A DNA stretch of 64,000 nt from NCBI GenBank assembly GCA_902702965.1, contig CACRXP010000012.1, forward strand, positions 2,017,780 through 2,081,779, read 5' to 3'. This document shows, piece after piece, positions 45,301 to 52,218 of this stretch. The DNA is from Spirometra erinaceieuropaei (taxonomy: Eukaryota > Platyhelminthes > Cestoda > Diphyllobothriidea > Diphyllobothriidae). The notes under the pieces were generated by a model, which did not search any database, had not been told where the DNA came from, and was given only the letters and a program-made list of their open reading frames with translations. The translations under genes were made by a program, and so were the position numbers. The stretch's first letter is position 1. Every line of letters begins with the position of its first letter.

Positions 45301-48300
45301 CAACTCAGCAATACTCTCAAGGGCACCTATGAGAGGATATCAGATCCCCTTAGATACAAACGTTTGTTATTATTGTCTAGGTTTTGAAATTGTGAACGAA
45401 AGTCAGACTGCATCTGGGCTTGGCCTAACGTCCAAATAAACAGTACCACCCGCCCGCGTAAGGCCTCAGTTAAGCAAAACTTTTTCGCAAAATGATTTTT
45501 CCTCAGGTCAGGGATTTCTGGGCACCAATCTGCGAATGTCTCTGATGATGGATTCGAGTGAGAATCCGAAACGTCAGGCCAATAAATTTCTTCTTCCAGT
45601 GATCGCATCTTTGTCTTCTAAACTGCTACCTGGAACTCGCCTGTTCGCTTCTATCAGCAGTCTTTTTGGGCGCGAAGCGCTCCGATCGGCTCGACGGTGG
45701 GAAACCTTTGCTCTTCGAGAGTCGTCTACATATGTGCTGCCTTTATCTGCGAATGTCTCTGATGACGGATTCGAGTGAGAATCCGAAGTCAGGCCAGTAA
45801 ATTTCTTGTTCCACTGATCGCTGTCACTGTCTGCAGCCCGAAAACTCTAAAACTCACCGCTGGGGCCTCAGAGAGAACACTTGGCGGTGGGAGGTAAGGC
45901 GTGTCGATGAGAGGGAAGTCGGCTCCGCCGTCGTCTAGGTCATCACTCTGAACACTGGCGGGCTCAGGAATGTCGGTGGGCCTGGTGGCAGCTCGGTCGA
46001 CTGTGGCCAGGAAGGGATCGTGGATATTTTCATTGGTCTGGTCAATGTGGTCGGCTAAAAAAAGAAGGCGGTGCATGCGGAGGAGTTAGTCAGCTGGCAT
46101 TTTGACAGACCAGCGGCAGTGTTAGCGAAACTTAGGCATCAACAGCGACACTCGTGCTGCCAACAACGCAGAAAATACAATTCAGCTGAGGTTCACAACC
46201 CCGTATTTTCCTTGTGTCTAGGTAATTACCTGCACGGTAGCGCTGGGATAGGACGCTTTAAGTTATGGCGGATAGCAGTCGCTACATACCGACAACTTTT
46301 CTTCAGCGACCACTTGTGTAAATAATTAAAACCGTCTATTCTGGAAGTTTTTGCCCGATTACTGCGCCGAGATGCGTTCTGCTATCTTACACCTGAAGAC
46401 GCAGCCGATAAATATCTTCTTTTCAGTAGTTTTGGATTAACAGAAGAAATGGATAACGTGTCAGCGAGCCCATGAGCGCAGTTTCCATTGAATAAAAACA
46501 GGGGCGACCCGCAAATTGATTTTAAATATTACGACCAACGCAGATTGCAGGGCCTCATGGACTTCAGAAAAATATGGACTTTTGAGGAAGAAAGGGAAGT
46601 TAGATGAACCGACGAAATCAAGGCAAGGTAAGAAGATGCACGCGCAACACGAGAAAAAAACATCCATACTGAAGCATTTCAGCCCGATTTCTTCGAACGA
46701 CAGTTCGACCGTCGATTTCGACGACATCCACTGTGTGCTACACACAAAGGTGCATTAGACCCGGTGACTTGCACGTAAATTAGTCTGTAGTGACTGTGGA
46801 CTTGCGTAGCATCTACCGCTCTCTCTGCACCTCATTTATCTGGATCCGGTGTCAAGACAGGGTCAAGAAGACCGGAGGCCAGGTTTTTTTAATCCACAAC
46901 AACGGGGACGGCAGGAGTCCTAGTGTGCGCTACGTCTGCCGGCAACCGGGTCTGCCACCACAACCCGAAATGTTGGCATTTGTTATGGTGCGCCAATCCG
47001 ATAACGCCTGCCAGATTCCAATATGGCCCCCGTGTTGTTCAAGCGCATCTACCACGTGGACCGTTTGGGCGGCATGTAAGGAACCAATAGGGGGTTCCTA
47101 ACAGAGCCGAGTTCGAACCTCATAAGGTCGCGCGGACTACGCTGTCCTGGTCCATCACAGTGATTCATAACTGTTCTCCTCCACCCGTAGTTCAGGAGAC
47201 TACTCCGTGTTTCAGTTCCTGTGGAACGAGTCTCAAATCGTCTGTGCCCAAGAATTCCATCTTACAGTCTCAGAACAACTGCCTTCGCTGGAATAGGGTC
47301 GTCTTGAGAGTAAAACGGGAAACCGATGGTTCCGCACATTGCTGTGACGTTTTCAAGGCTAGGATCCATCTGTTCGCAGAAGTATTTTGTCACCCCGGAT
47401 CCCCGTTTCTCATAATCTACTCTAAGTGGGATTTTAACTATCAGGACTACAAACCTTGTGAGCCGTGTCGATAAACTGAAAATGTACACCGAATGGCTAC
47501 TAGTGTAATTTAAGTAGCCTTAAAATTCGGGTGGTCAAGGTCTTCTTGGAAGGGAGGTTTGGATAATCGTTTGTGGCGTACTTGCCGTAATTCAACATTT
47601 AAAACCAGGCCACCAATCGAGAGGGATGTCTGATTCTAATACAAGCCAGTCGCGTTACACCTATCCACAGGCCCGCGGCCCATCAAGTCATATAGGAGTG
47701 ACGCTTGCTAAAAGGCACCTACTGGCCCCTGACTTCCGAGTTTGTCTTAACAAAGGCCGTACACCACGGAGCAATTCATAATGGGATGAGCCACAAATAA
47801 GGAAATGAAAAATGATGTGTCCATTTAGGCCCCAGCCTAGCAGTCGCATACATTACCCGCGCAGTTGACTGGCAAGTTTGAGAACTTCTCGCTTGAAAAT
47901 TGTAAGTTCACTTCCACACCACTGATTTCAAAAAGATGAGTTGCCACAAATTATTCTGATGCATGCAGATAATCACGTTATATTTTCTCCCGATCTTGCG
48001 TGAATAATGTTTACTGAGTTAGGCATGGGAGTCGAGTCGAAACATGCGGTTGGCTATGTAATATGTTGGAATACTGGCAAAGTAGATCTCATTCACGCTG
48101 GACTATTAAGGTAGGAGGTAAAATGATAATCAGGGGAAAGTAAGGAATAGCCCAGTAACTTTACCATGTTGTTCACCGATATGTGCACCCGCCATGGCGA
48201 ACGGCCTGTCATGCACCAATTTGTTAGGATCGCCTTGCTGGACTGAGAAAGTACGGTGATCTGAAGGATGACTTGAAATCGTTTCTTCAGTCCCCTCTGG

Positions 48301-51300
48301 AATGACGTCGAGGCCTTGGTTTTCATGCTGAACTATGATGTTAGTAGTCGATTGATACGTTGGTGTTCGCATCATATCGCGCGAGGCCGAGAAGGAAGAC
48401 TGCAAGTCCGAGAAGCACAGTCAGACCAAATGCGACGTAGTTGATCGAGGTATTTAGAGAAAGTAAACTAATTAATGCATTCTTACCAAGGCGGTTTTAC
48501 GTTATGCGATGCAAAGTTTCCTATAGTCATGGTATTGATAACCTAAATTCTTTAGGGTTAAGCGCTTCCAGGGAAAAAAGTCTGCATCTGCTGGTCGATA
48601 GTTAAAATCCGTATGGCACAAATCAAGTAGCTCTGGTAGTGAAGGGGGATTAGCAATTGAGGGCAATCCGAACGATGTCATTCGTGTTTTATCTAGGCGC
48701 ATGGGCAATCAAAATTGGCCACTGAAGAGGCGATTTGGATTAAGTGGAGGGTGGGATAAAGGGGAAACAGTGCTTTACCGCAACCGAAAAGCTTCTCCTA
48801 GAAAAATTATCATGCTCTTAATTGTTCCGACACAATTGACCGGTATTGTCAGTACAATTGTCAAACTTATATGGCAAATGGAGACTTCTACCTTCGAAAA
48901 CATGAATTTGGGGAAACCACCTAGGCAGTGTACCGTCATACAAGAAAGAACAGCGGTAGCATCACAGAATCGTGCGGGTCTAACGCCAATTCATCTTATT
49001 AACCAGGGTGCTGTGAGAAGAGGGGAGGAAAAGTTAGAACATCCGGAAGGTTAGCCCCACTGAGTGCTGACAGTTTCCGCACCAACCACGTGTCATGCTA
49101 AAATAAGCTCCTGACTAAATTCCATTTTATCTACTACTTTTCTATTTTTCGTTTTAGTTCCAGTACGCTAACTGTAAGATGAATAAAGCCCTATTGTAGG
49201 GCGTTCTCGTTCTGATTCTTGCATCCTGATTTGTTCGTGCTTCCCCTCTCGTGTGCTTGCTACGGTCCTAGCCACGACGCTACTACGACGTCACAGTTCA
49301 GACGGAACGGCAAATCATCGATATAGTGTAGCCTTGAGTTTCAATCGAGTAGATAATTAACTGAAGCCTGTTTGAAGAAAAGGATGAAACACTGCAGATA
49401 ATGCAGCGATGAAGGGAACTGGCAATTGTACGGACGACTTGTGGTAGATCGAAGGTCTTCATGAAAACTCGACACATGCAACGGCGCCCAAAATTCTTCG
49501 AATGCAGCTTTCACAACCAAATGCCTTCAGTGATTAACAGTGAAAATAAACGGCTTCAAGGGGAGGGGAGGGGGGACGAATTTTTTTAGATAGCACATAA
49601 CTTTTGTTACTAACAACTAGACCTCCGAATATGACCCATTGTCTACTAACAGTTAAAGTTCGCGTACTGATGGGAAGTTCGGAGTCTTTAGAAAAATCGA
49701 TAAAGGACGGGGAGAGGGTGATGAAGACCGAGATGTTTGAAGTAATCTATAATCACTTCCGTTACAACAACATGACCTCGAGGAACATGACAGACGACGC
49801 AAATAACTTACTTAAACGTAAGACAAAAGTACTTTTAGCGGGAAGGGTCCTAGGGGAGATTACTGATGAGAGAGATAACTCAAGGTCTGTTTGATAGTAG
49901 TTAATTTACTAGTGTCCACCCTCGAAGAAGCCATGTCAATACGCGCATTTAATAGTCTGAATCGTATGCACAGAGGATGATGATGGTGGTGGTGGACAGT
50001 TGGACCGCAGACAGCGATGAAGTCCGCCGTGTGCTCCACGCAGTGGGCGAGGCACCGGCGACTTGTGCAGCACCTGCCGCATTCTCTCCTTCGTAGCTTT
50101 TTTCGCTCTGATGGCAAAACAATGCCAAAACGATCGGAGGTGGGCTCGGACGCTGAGAAAGTTAAACAGCCTATTACGCGTGCCGCACACGACCTGGTCT
50201 CCGCGGCTCAGATATAACGTGAGTCAGTGCATAAAGGCCCCACTAAGGGACCGGAAGGCGCAGAGGCTAATATCGGGAAGAGGGAGGTTAAGCGAATTAC
50301 GGAGGAGTGGCAATCACCAGGTTAATATGACTGCAGAGCGAAATATAGGAATTATTTTTTGCCCTAGAGCTCACAGGACACGTTAAATGGTCATTTCAGG
50401 TTTAATTGTGGTTGTCAAGGGACTATAGCCCGGCTCCAGGTTGGGAAGACCCCATGTTTGGTAGGGGGTTCAGAGGATCAGTGAGTTACATATGGCCGAT
50501 TTAGTCCCCTACAGTAGTATGTCCAAATAAAAGGCGTCAGAGCAGCATTTCAGGCAACAAAAGAAGGTAGAGGGAAAAACAACCTGATCCTCGTTCAGCG
50601 CAGTGCTGGTAAAGGTGACGCCGACAACTCCGGCAGTTATCTGGGTAGGATAGGTNNNNNNNNNNNNNNNNNNNNNNNNNNNNNNNNNNNNNNNNNNNNN
50701 NNNNNNNNNNNNNNNNNNNNNNNNNNNNNNNNNNNNNNNCGTCTCCTTCTCGAAGAACTTCCCGACTTGAAAGCTCGTTAAATGCCGAGTCTCCGAAATC
50801 ATCATCTTGCCTTCCCAAATTGATCTCCCCAAAATCCTCGCGCATTGTGATGTCTTCGGGCCGACTTTGGTTAATTGTCATTGTATTAAGGTTAATCGCA
50901 CTGAAAACAGAGATTGACAGTAAACAGCGTTCTTACGTCAAGTCAGCCATTGTAGCTTCATAATCCTGAATATTTTCGGGGAGTGTTATCGCGGCGATAG
51001 CTGCCTCACGGTTGGATTCGTCGGGAAGGTCGACAGCCCCCGGTCTAAACGCTGTCTTTATTTTCACGTATATTTCATTGCAGTCAGCAAGCAAATATTT
51101 AGCCTTTCGCGAGTATATTCTAACGACCCCAAGCAGCAAGTGGCCCGAAGTTCGAAGAGCCATTTTCAACTTCGGTTCTAAGATGGCCTCAACGCTCGAA
51201 CTGATATTCGTCTCGAAAACATGAGCACGTGTAAGCTTCTTGTCCCAGTGAGCTGCCAGCCAAATCCGAGCGAGCGGACCCTTCTTGCTCAAGACAAAAT

Positions 51301-51321
51301 GCGCATAAAACATATTTGCGC
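33340..51321 (-). CDS. RAD21: RAD21 cohesin subunit gene (six exons, discontinuous)
   Basis: RAD21/SCC1 is the kleisin that closes the cohesin ring: its N-terminus binds SMC3, its C-terminal winged helix binds the SMC1 head, and separase cuts between them. Exons read on the minus strand are E1 51321-50937 (ATG at 51313-51311), E2 50900 to about 50584 with an assembly gap inside, E3 48399-48165, E4 46054-45858, E5 44156-43896 and E6 33678-33547 (stop TAG). All visible junctions are GT/AG and the phases agree: E1 ends with 2 nt over and E2 supplies 1; E3 ends with 1 nt over and E4 supplies 2; E4/E5 and E5/E6 join in phase 0. Introns are 36 bp, about 2.2, 2.1, 1.7 and 10.2 kb. A minus-strand AATAAA at 33340-33345, about 200 bp past the stop, is a plausible poly(A) signal. 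The usually well-conserved central linker (SCC3-binding region) was not found, so the model may lack an exon. Confidence 0.93.
33501..33519. repeat. (G)19 homopolymer in the RAD21 3' UTR
   Basis: 19 G on the plus strand, about 30 bp past the RAD21 stop; likely length-variable or sequencing-sensitive. Confidence 0.9.
33547..33678 (-). CDS. RAD21: RAD21 exon 6: end of winged-helix domain and stop
   Basis: After the acceptor TGTTGTAG it encodes [20 protein letters not shown] and then [21 protein letters not shown] followed by TAG. This matches the RAD21 C-terminus (AAAKFYSFLVLKKQ..ELTQ..PYSDI...GPRF). It joins exon 5 in phase 0 (..NNTKKQ + AASKFY). It lies 10.2 kb from exon 5 and is easily missed because it is only 43 codons long. 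A run of 19 G (C on the coding strand) at 33501-33519 lies in the 3' UTR. Confidence 0.95.
   Translation of the reverse strand, partial: AASKFYTVLLLRKQGAVELSQDGPYSDIRIFRGPTFGGVASEA
33890..34290. mobile_element. Inverted-repeat element in RAD21 intron 5
   Basis: AGTAGAATTTATTGGAACCA.., ..GCTTATCAACTGCAGCCCTG (33932-33988) pairs with CAGGGCTGCAGTTGATAAGC.. (34171 onward) ..AATAAATTCTACT. Outer flanks are more diverged but still match. A related single arm (GTAATTGATAAGCCGCTGCG) lies at 42047-42130. Confidence 0.6.
34330..34842 (+). mobile_element. Tc1-related MITE, copy F (right half)
   Basis: Starts at the central block (ACCCTATATGGTCCCTCTTT), runs through TATACGGCTTGTAGTTTGG and the right arm, and ends ATTTCATGAGTTAACCCACC TACCG at 34842, next to TA. 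Confidence 0.85.
34860..36733 (+). mobile_element. Tc1-like DNA transposon, copy 2 (left end missing)
   Basis: Homologous to copy 1 over most of its length. The right end ..AACTCGGGAAACGTCAAG type TIR (minus strand, starting CAGTAGGTGTGGTAACTC) is complete and next to TA at 36734-36735. The left TIR is absent; the interior abuts MITE copy F. Confidence 0.7.
35383..36420 (+). pseudogene. Tc1-like transposase, copy 2 (frameshifted)
   Basis: [19 protein letters not shown] near 35670 resembles the N-terminal helix-turn-helix start. [15 protein letters not shown] (about 35845) matches KRSTSKHEDDF of copy 1. The adjacent text aligns to 35990. Catalytic blocks are decayed. No active protein. Confidence 0.75.
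37355..37640 (-). pseudogene. PLE 3' end: GIY-YIG C-terminus and hammerhead (type B)
   Basis: The minus strand has the ACGCCGGAAACAAAACAGGC coding end, a CAG/CTG expansion, then hammerhead and the CCGGTGCTCGACTCTTC terminus. Same family as 40.63-41.52 kb, but only one arm. Confidence 0.8.
37391..37433 (-). ncRNA. Hammerhead-like motif, type B
   Basis: CTGACGA, T, GGACTC/GAGTCT, GAAGGCTC (one change from GAAAGCTC), AGGACAATAAAC. Confidence 0.65.
37641..38960. other. No recognised feature apart from a SINE-like GGGAGAGCG end near 37930
   Basis: The AGGGGGAGAGCGTTAACCAA and TTGTGCCCCGGGGCTCAG blocks near 37930-38000 resemble the inverted arm at 27.0 kb. The rest is unassigned. Confidence 0.35.
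38972..39052 (+). mobile_element. Tc1-related MITE, copy G (left end only)
   Basis: CCATGAAATGTTGACCGAAA, TTCTGAAC.. and GATTATTTAAGTAGGGTC match the first 80 bp of copies C-E. May be the left end of copy H, separated by PLE insertion and deletion. Confidence 0.65.
39280..39318 (-). ncRNA. Hammerhead-like remnant, type A
   Basis: The minus strand has CTGATGA, T, GGATTC/GAATC, then a direct jump to AGGGTAATAAAG; the GAAACGTC block is deleted. Confidence 0.5.
39651..40040 (-). pseudogene. GIY-YIG endonuclease domain of the folded-back PLE
   Basis: [54 protein letters not shown] and [27 protein letters not shown] (GIY-YIG second half), the catalytic-type Arg in LRTRMAEH, the S.VA.H...H block and the RE..EA/ESW..G..IN end. 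The first GIY-half with its Cys pair is decayed. Only the endonuclease remains; no RT. Confidence 0.88.
40356..40405 (+). ncRNA. Hammerhead-like motif, type A (core mutated)
   Basis: CTGGTCT in place of CTGATGA, then T, GGATTC/AAATCC, GAAATGTC, AGGC, TAATAAAG. Confidence 0.55.
40551..40566. repeat. (AG)8 microsatellite
   Basis: Simple AG run inside MITE copy H. Confidence 0.9.
40706..40751 (-). ncRNA. Hammerhead motif, type B, intact core (left arm)
   Basis: The minus strand has CTGACGA (40747-40741), T, GGACTC/GAGTCT helix II, GAAAGCTC (40721-40714), AGG, then ATAATAAACG. Helix I pairs CCT with AGG. Helix III is the palindrome AGCT. Confidence 0.8.
40936..41384 (+). CDS. GIY-YIG endonuclease of the young PLE (N-terminally truncated)
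   Basis: The open frame reads [12 protein letters not shown] loop sequence in one frame and, in the 40872-41384 frame, [60 protein letters not shown], then [20 protein letters not shown] and [21 protein letters not shown] before the stop. It has the [22 protein letters not shown] core with two Cys, the Arg of SRIHEH, the Q.A.H..E.GH block and the catalytic-type Glu in REL.EAW. The endonuclease domain looks intact but RT is absent. The C-terminal 45 codons are also present inverted in the left arm. Confidence 0.88.
41432..41475 (+). ncRNA. Hammerhead motif, type B, intact core (right arm)
   Basis: CTGACGA at 41436-41442, one extra T, GGACTC (41444-41449), GAGTCT, GAAA (41462-41465), GCTC. Cleavage is predicted after C41469. 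CCT/AGG form helix I, and AATAAA starts 5 nt after the site. Confidence 0.8.
42217..42385 (-). pseudogene. Extra copy of RAD21 exon 5 (3' part) with its splice donor
   Basis: The minus strand encodes [20 protein letters not shown] and on to CENNTKKQ, then the same donor CAG/GTAGGC (CAG at 42240-42238) and about 15 bp of the following intron. Compared with 43873-44050, I count one synonymous change in the first ~135 bp, then E to D and divergence at the 5' side, where R1 repeat sequence takes over. It lies inside intron 5, on the sense strand. It could be an alternative exon or a duplicated relic; no clear strong acceptor is seen (a CCGCAG precedes it). Confidence 0.85.
42390..42690 (+). repeat. 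R1 dispersed repeat
   Basis: GGTCAAGAAGACCGGAGG, GGTGGCTGGCCAAGGCGTAA, GGCGTACCACCACACCTCCT and the ATGGGAGTGTCATAGAAGCA block; plus orientation, next to the duplicated RAD21 exon. Confidence 0.65.
42725..43480 (-). pseudogene. RTE-like LINE fragment: end of the reverse transcriptase ORF
   Basis: The minus strand gives [16 protein letters not shown], then [20 protein letters not shown] and [37 protein letters not shown]. This is the RT C-terminal pattern (EV.SF.YLG..., RI..AR..F..L...LW, L..K..VY...V...LLYG.E.WA). Frames shift after that towards 42728. 5'-truncated, typical of LINEs. It sits in RAD21 intron 5 on the sense strand. Confidence 0.82.
43485..43895. other. Start of RAD21 intron 5; nothing recognised
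   Basis: Two overlapping short ORFs on opposite strands without domains. Confidence 0.4.
43896..44156 (-). CDS. RAD21: RAD21 exon 5: start of C-terminal winged-helix domain
   Basis: Encodes [16 protein letters not shown].., an Ala-rich run, then [20 protein letters not shown], ..[15 protein letters not shown]. This corresponds to the family C-terminal domain (EERRWNKR..ML..L...SLLELC..NRKQ), which docks on the SMC1 head. The acceptor is CCTTTAG and the donor CAG/GTAGGC. It is 261 nt, exactly 87 codons. A near-identical copy of its 3' part lies at about 42.24-42.38 kb. Confidence 0.95.
44205..44490 (+). mobile_element. tRNA-like SINE with inverted-arm end (RAD21 intron 4)
   Basis: CCGACAGGACAATGGG.., the B-box relic GGTTCAAATGTC, body GGCTAGCCAGAAATGGTC.. 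to CTCGTCTTTGTCG, then AACCCGATCGGTTAAGGCCC TTCCAACC. Confidence 0.65.
44690..44900 (-). mobile_element. tRNA-like SINE fragment (RAD21 intron 4)
   Basis: AACAAAGACGAGGCTGGAAT, CATCTCTGGCC and the ACGCTCTACCAGGCCGACAG block match the reverse SINE; the head is decayed. Confidence 0.5.
45537..45580 (+). ncRNA. Hammerhead motif, type A, intact (RAD21 intron 4)
   Basis: Helix I TGTCT with AGGCC, core CTGATGA (45542-45548), one extra T, helix II GGATTC/GAATCC (6 bp, perfect), GAAA (45568-45571), CGTC. Cleavage is predicted after C45575. AATAAA begins 6 nt later. It is antisense to RAD21, so a RAD21 pre-mRNA carries only its complement. Confidence 0.8.
45754..45800 (+). ncRNA. Hammerhead-like motif, type A, second tandem copy
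   Basis: CTGATGA (45759-45765), C, GGATTC/GAATCC, then GAAGTC (GAAACGTC with two bases lost), AGGCCAGTAAAT. It lies 217 bp after the first copy, in the same orientation, with matching flanks (TCTGCGAATGTCT before, AAATTTCTT.TTCCA.TGAT after). Confidence 0.65.
45858..46054 (-). CDS. RAD21: RAD21 exon 4 (linker region)
   Basis: Preceded by a strong acceptor (T-run then TAG) and followed by GCG/GTGAGT. Encodes [19 protein letters not shown], then a Pro/Asp-rich stretch with [20 protein letters not shown], ending SEAPA. Length is 197 nt, entering with 2 nt of a split codon and leaving in phase 0. Exons 3 and 5 require exactly those phases. The acidic, Pro-rich composition fits the unstructured RAD21 linker just before the C-terminal winged helix. 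Confidence 0.82.
46700..47105 (+). repeat. R1 dispersed repeat (RAD21 intron 3)
   Basis: GACCGTCGATTTCGACGACA, GGTGACTTGCACGTAAATTA, GGACTTGCGTAGCATCTACC, GGGTCAAGAAGACCGGAGG, TGTTGGCATTTGTTATGG; a long copy matching 63.6-64.0 kb. Confidence 0.7.
47106..48164. other. RAD21 intron 3 remainder; nothing recognised
   Basis: ORFs here lack domains. Confidence 0.4.
48165..48399 (-). CDS. RAD21: RAD21 exon 3 (linker region)
   Basis: Begins after CTTGCAG and encodes [18 protein letters not shown].., an acidic and polar stretch, ending GAHIGEQH plus one base before GTAAAG. That base joins CC of exon 4 to make an Ala codon and keeps the frame open. Assignment to RAD21 rests on the splice sites, strand, position and matching phase; kleisin linkers are poorly conserved. 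It probably lies in the separase-cleaved linker. Length is 235 nt. Confidence 0.75.
48400..49935. other. RAD21 intron 2; nothing recognised
   Basis: A missing central RAD21 exon would have to lie here or in the assembly gap. I found no minus-strand frame resembling the conserved linker. Confidence 0.4.
49940..50230 (+). repeat. R1-related repeat (RAD21 intron 2)
   Basis: GTGTGCTCCACGCAGTGGGC, ACCTGCCGCATTCTCTC and CGGAGGTGGGCTCGGACGC blocks shared with R1 at 63.65 kb and with 10.5 kb. Confidence 0.5.
50584..50900 (-). CDS. RAD21: RAD21 exon 2 (interrupted by assembly gap)
   Basis: Before the gap it encodes [20 protein letters not shown] and then [27 protein letters not shown]. This parallels the NQSRVEEITMREE..FGD..REIMREG segment known from RAD21. 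The run of N (50656-50739) falls inside the exon. After the gap, the frame reading [23 protein letters not shown] ends at CAG/GTTGTT (50584) in phase 0, which is what exon 3 needs. The donor is weaker than the others, so the 3' limit is tentative. If the gap is exactly 84 bases, this frame does not match the pre-gap frame, so the gap size is probably approximate. Confidence 0.75.
50656..50739. other. Assembly gap of 84 N
   Basis: A run of 84 unknown bases within RAD21 exon 2. Frame considerations on either side suggest the true length is not a multiple of three (see findings). Confidence 1.
50901..50936 (-). other. RAD21 intron 1, only 36 bp
   Basis: The minus strand reads GTAAGAACGC at the start and CTCTGTTTTCAG at the end, 36 nt in all. 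Removing it joins ..MADL(T) to [16 protein letters not shown] in frame, matching the family order of N-terminal domain and then the NQSR..EITMRE segment. Very short 5' introns with long 3' introns are a described feature of schistosome and other flatworm genes. Confidence 0.88.
50937..51321 (-). CDS. RAD21: RAD21 exon 1: N-terminal SMC3-binding domain
   Basis: Starts [20 protein letters not shown] and runs 125 codons plus 2 nt. It has the hallmark Rad21/Rec8 N-terminal segments: [17 protein letters not shown], then [20 protein letters not shown], then [17 protein letters not shown], then [11 protein letters not shown]. In the family this domain forms the helical bundle with the SMC3 coiled coil. 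The start is secure because the family begins MFYAHF. Eight bases upstream of ATG there is a 3' splice site: a T-rich tract followed by GCAG ending at 51322. So the 5' leader comes from an upstream exon or from a trans-spliced leader. The exon ends in TTGAC followed by GTAAGA. Confidence 0.96.
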
Positions 51322-51329
51322 CTGCAAAA

Positions 51330-52218
51330 AAATCGCAAATTTGTTTTCTAATAAGGCGCTGAATAATCCAAAAGACTAAAACAAACGCCCGTTCCAGTAA
51401 ATGTAGCCAAAATAGTAATTAGTCATTTTGCCAGTTATATGCACAAAGGATATGCTCATCAGCATTTTACCGCTTTTGCGCTAAAATGTAAAAGGTCATA
51501 GGTCCAGCTGAGGCGCCAGAGTGCTCAGCAGAAATTTAAAAATTAAATTGCTTGACGTACGGCAGTTAGCAGATGAACATCCGACGGCGGCCAGAAGCGA
51601 CGCACTAACGGTGCATAGACTGGAGCTGCAGGAAGCTCCGAAGACTTTGGCAATTCAAGGGCAGAAAAGCAGAAGAAGCTTATATCTATAGTGGATTGGA
51701 ACTCTCAATGCGCAGACCAAGTGACGTAAAATGGAATTAACTGGCAGACAAGTCTGATAAGATGCGAGTAACCGAAAAAAAACTATGTAAAACGCGTGAC
51801 AAGAACAAAGAAACAAGGTTTCGTTAATATGTAGTCGAGATCCACACTAATGCTTATAACAAACAATAAGTTCGTGTACGCTGCTATGATGGCGGCGATC
51901 AAACTTGGCTGTCGACATATTGAGTTGCCGTTTCCTGATTGCATGATAGCCTGGGTCTCGCAGAAATTTACGATGACTCCTTAATATAGGTGCCTGAAAA
52001 ATGAGGCGCAGAGGTCCTGTCGGAGCAAACCATGTGCTCAGATAAAGAATGACTACGTGCACAGTAAGGTTGCTATGAAAGACTGCACTTGATAAACGGA
52101 TGACCGGGGAATTGTGTTGAACAGGTGATAAAAATTGACAACTTTGGTTAGCACTGGTCAAGGGTATGACATTTATATATGATATGACATTTCGACGTGT
52201 ATGCACACCAGTTCCAAT
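51330..52218. other. Upstream region of RAD21; no promoter motif recognised
   Basis: Contains the acceptor just before exon 1. Any first non-coding exon or TATA box was not identifiable. Confidence 0.35.

Noticed and set aside
47160..47489. Overlapping ORFs of 104 and 75 codons on opposite strands
   Set aside because: No domain, inside RAD21 intron 3, no splice signals in phase with the gene.
48502..48708. Possible extra RAD21 exon on the minus strand
   Set aside because: No convincing acceptor/donor pair and no resemblance to kleisin linker or winged-helix motifs.
48701..49054. 117-codon plus-strand ORF
   Set aside because: Antisense within RAD21 intron 2, no domain, no repeat homology; likely chance.
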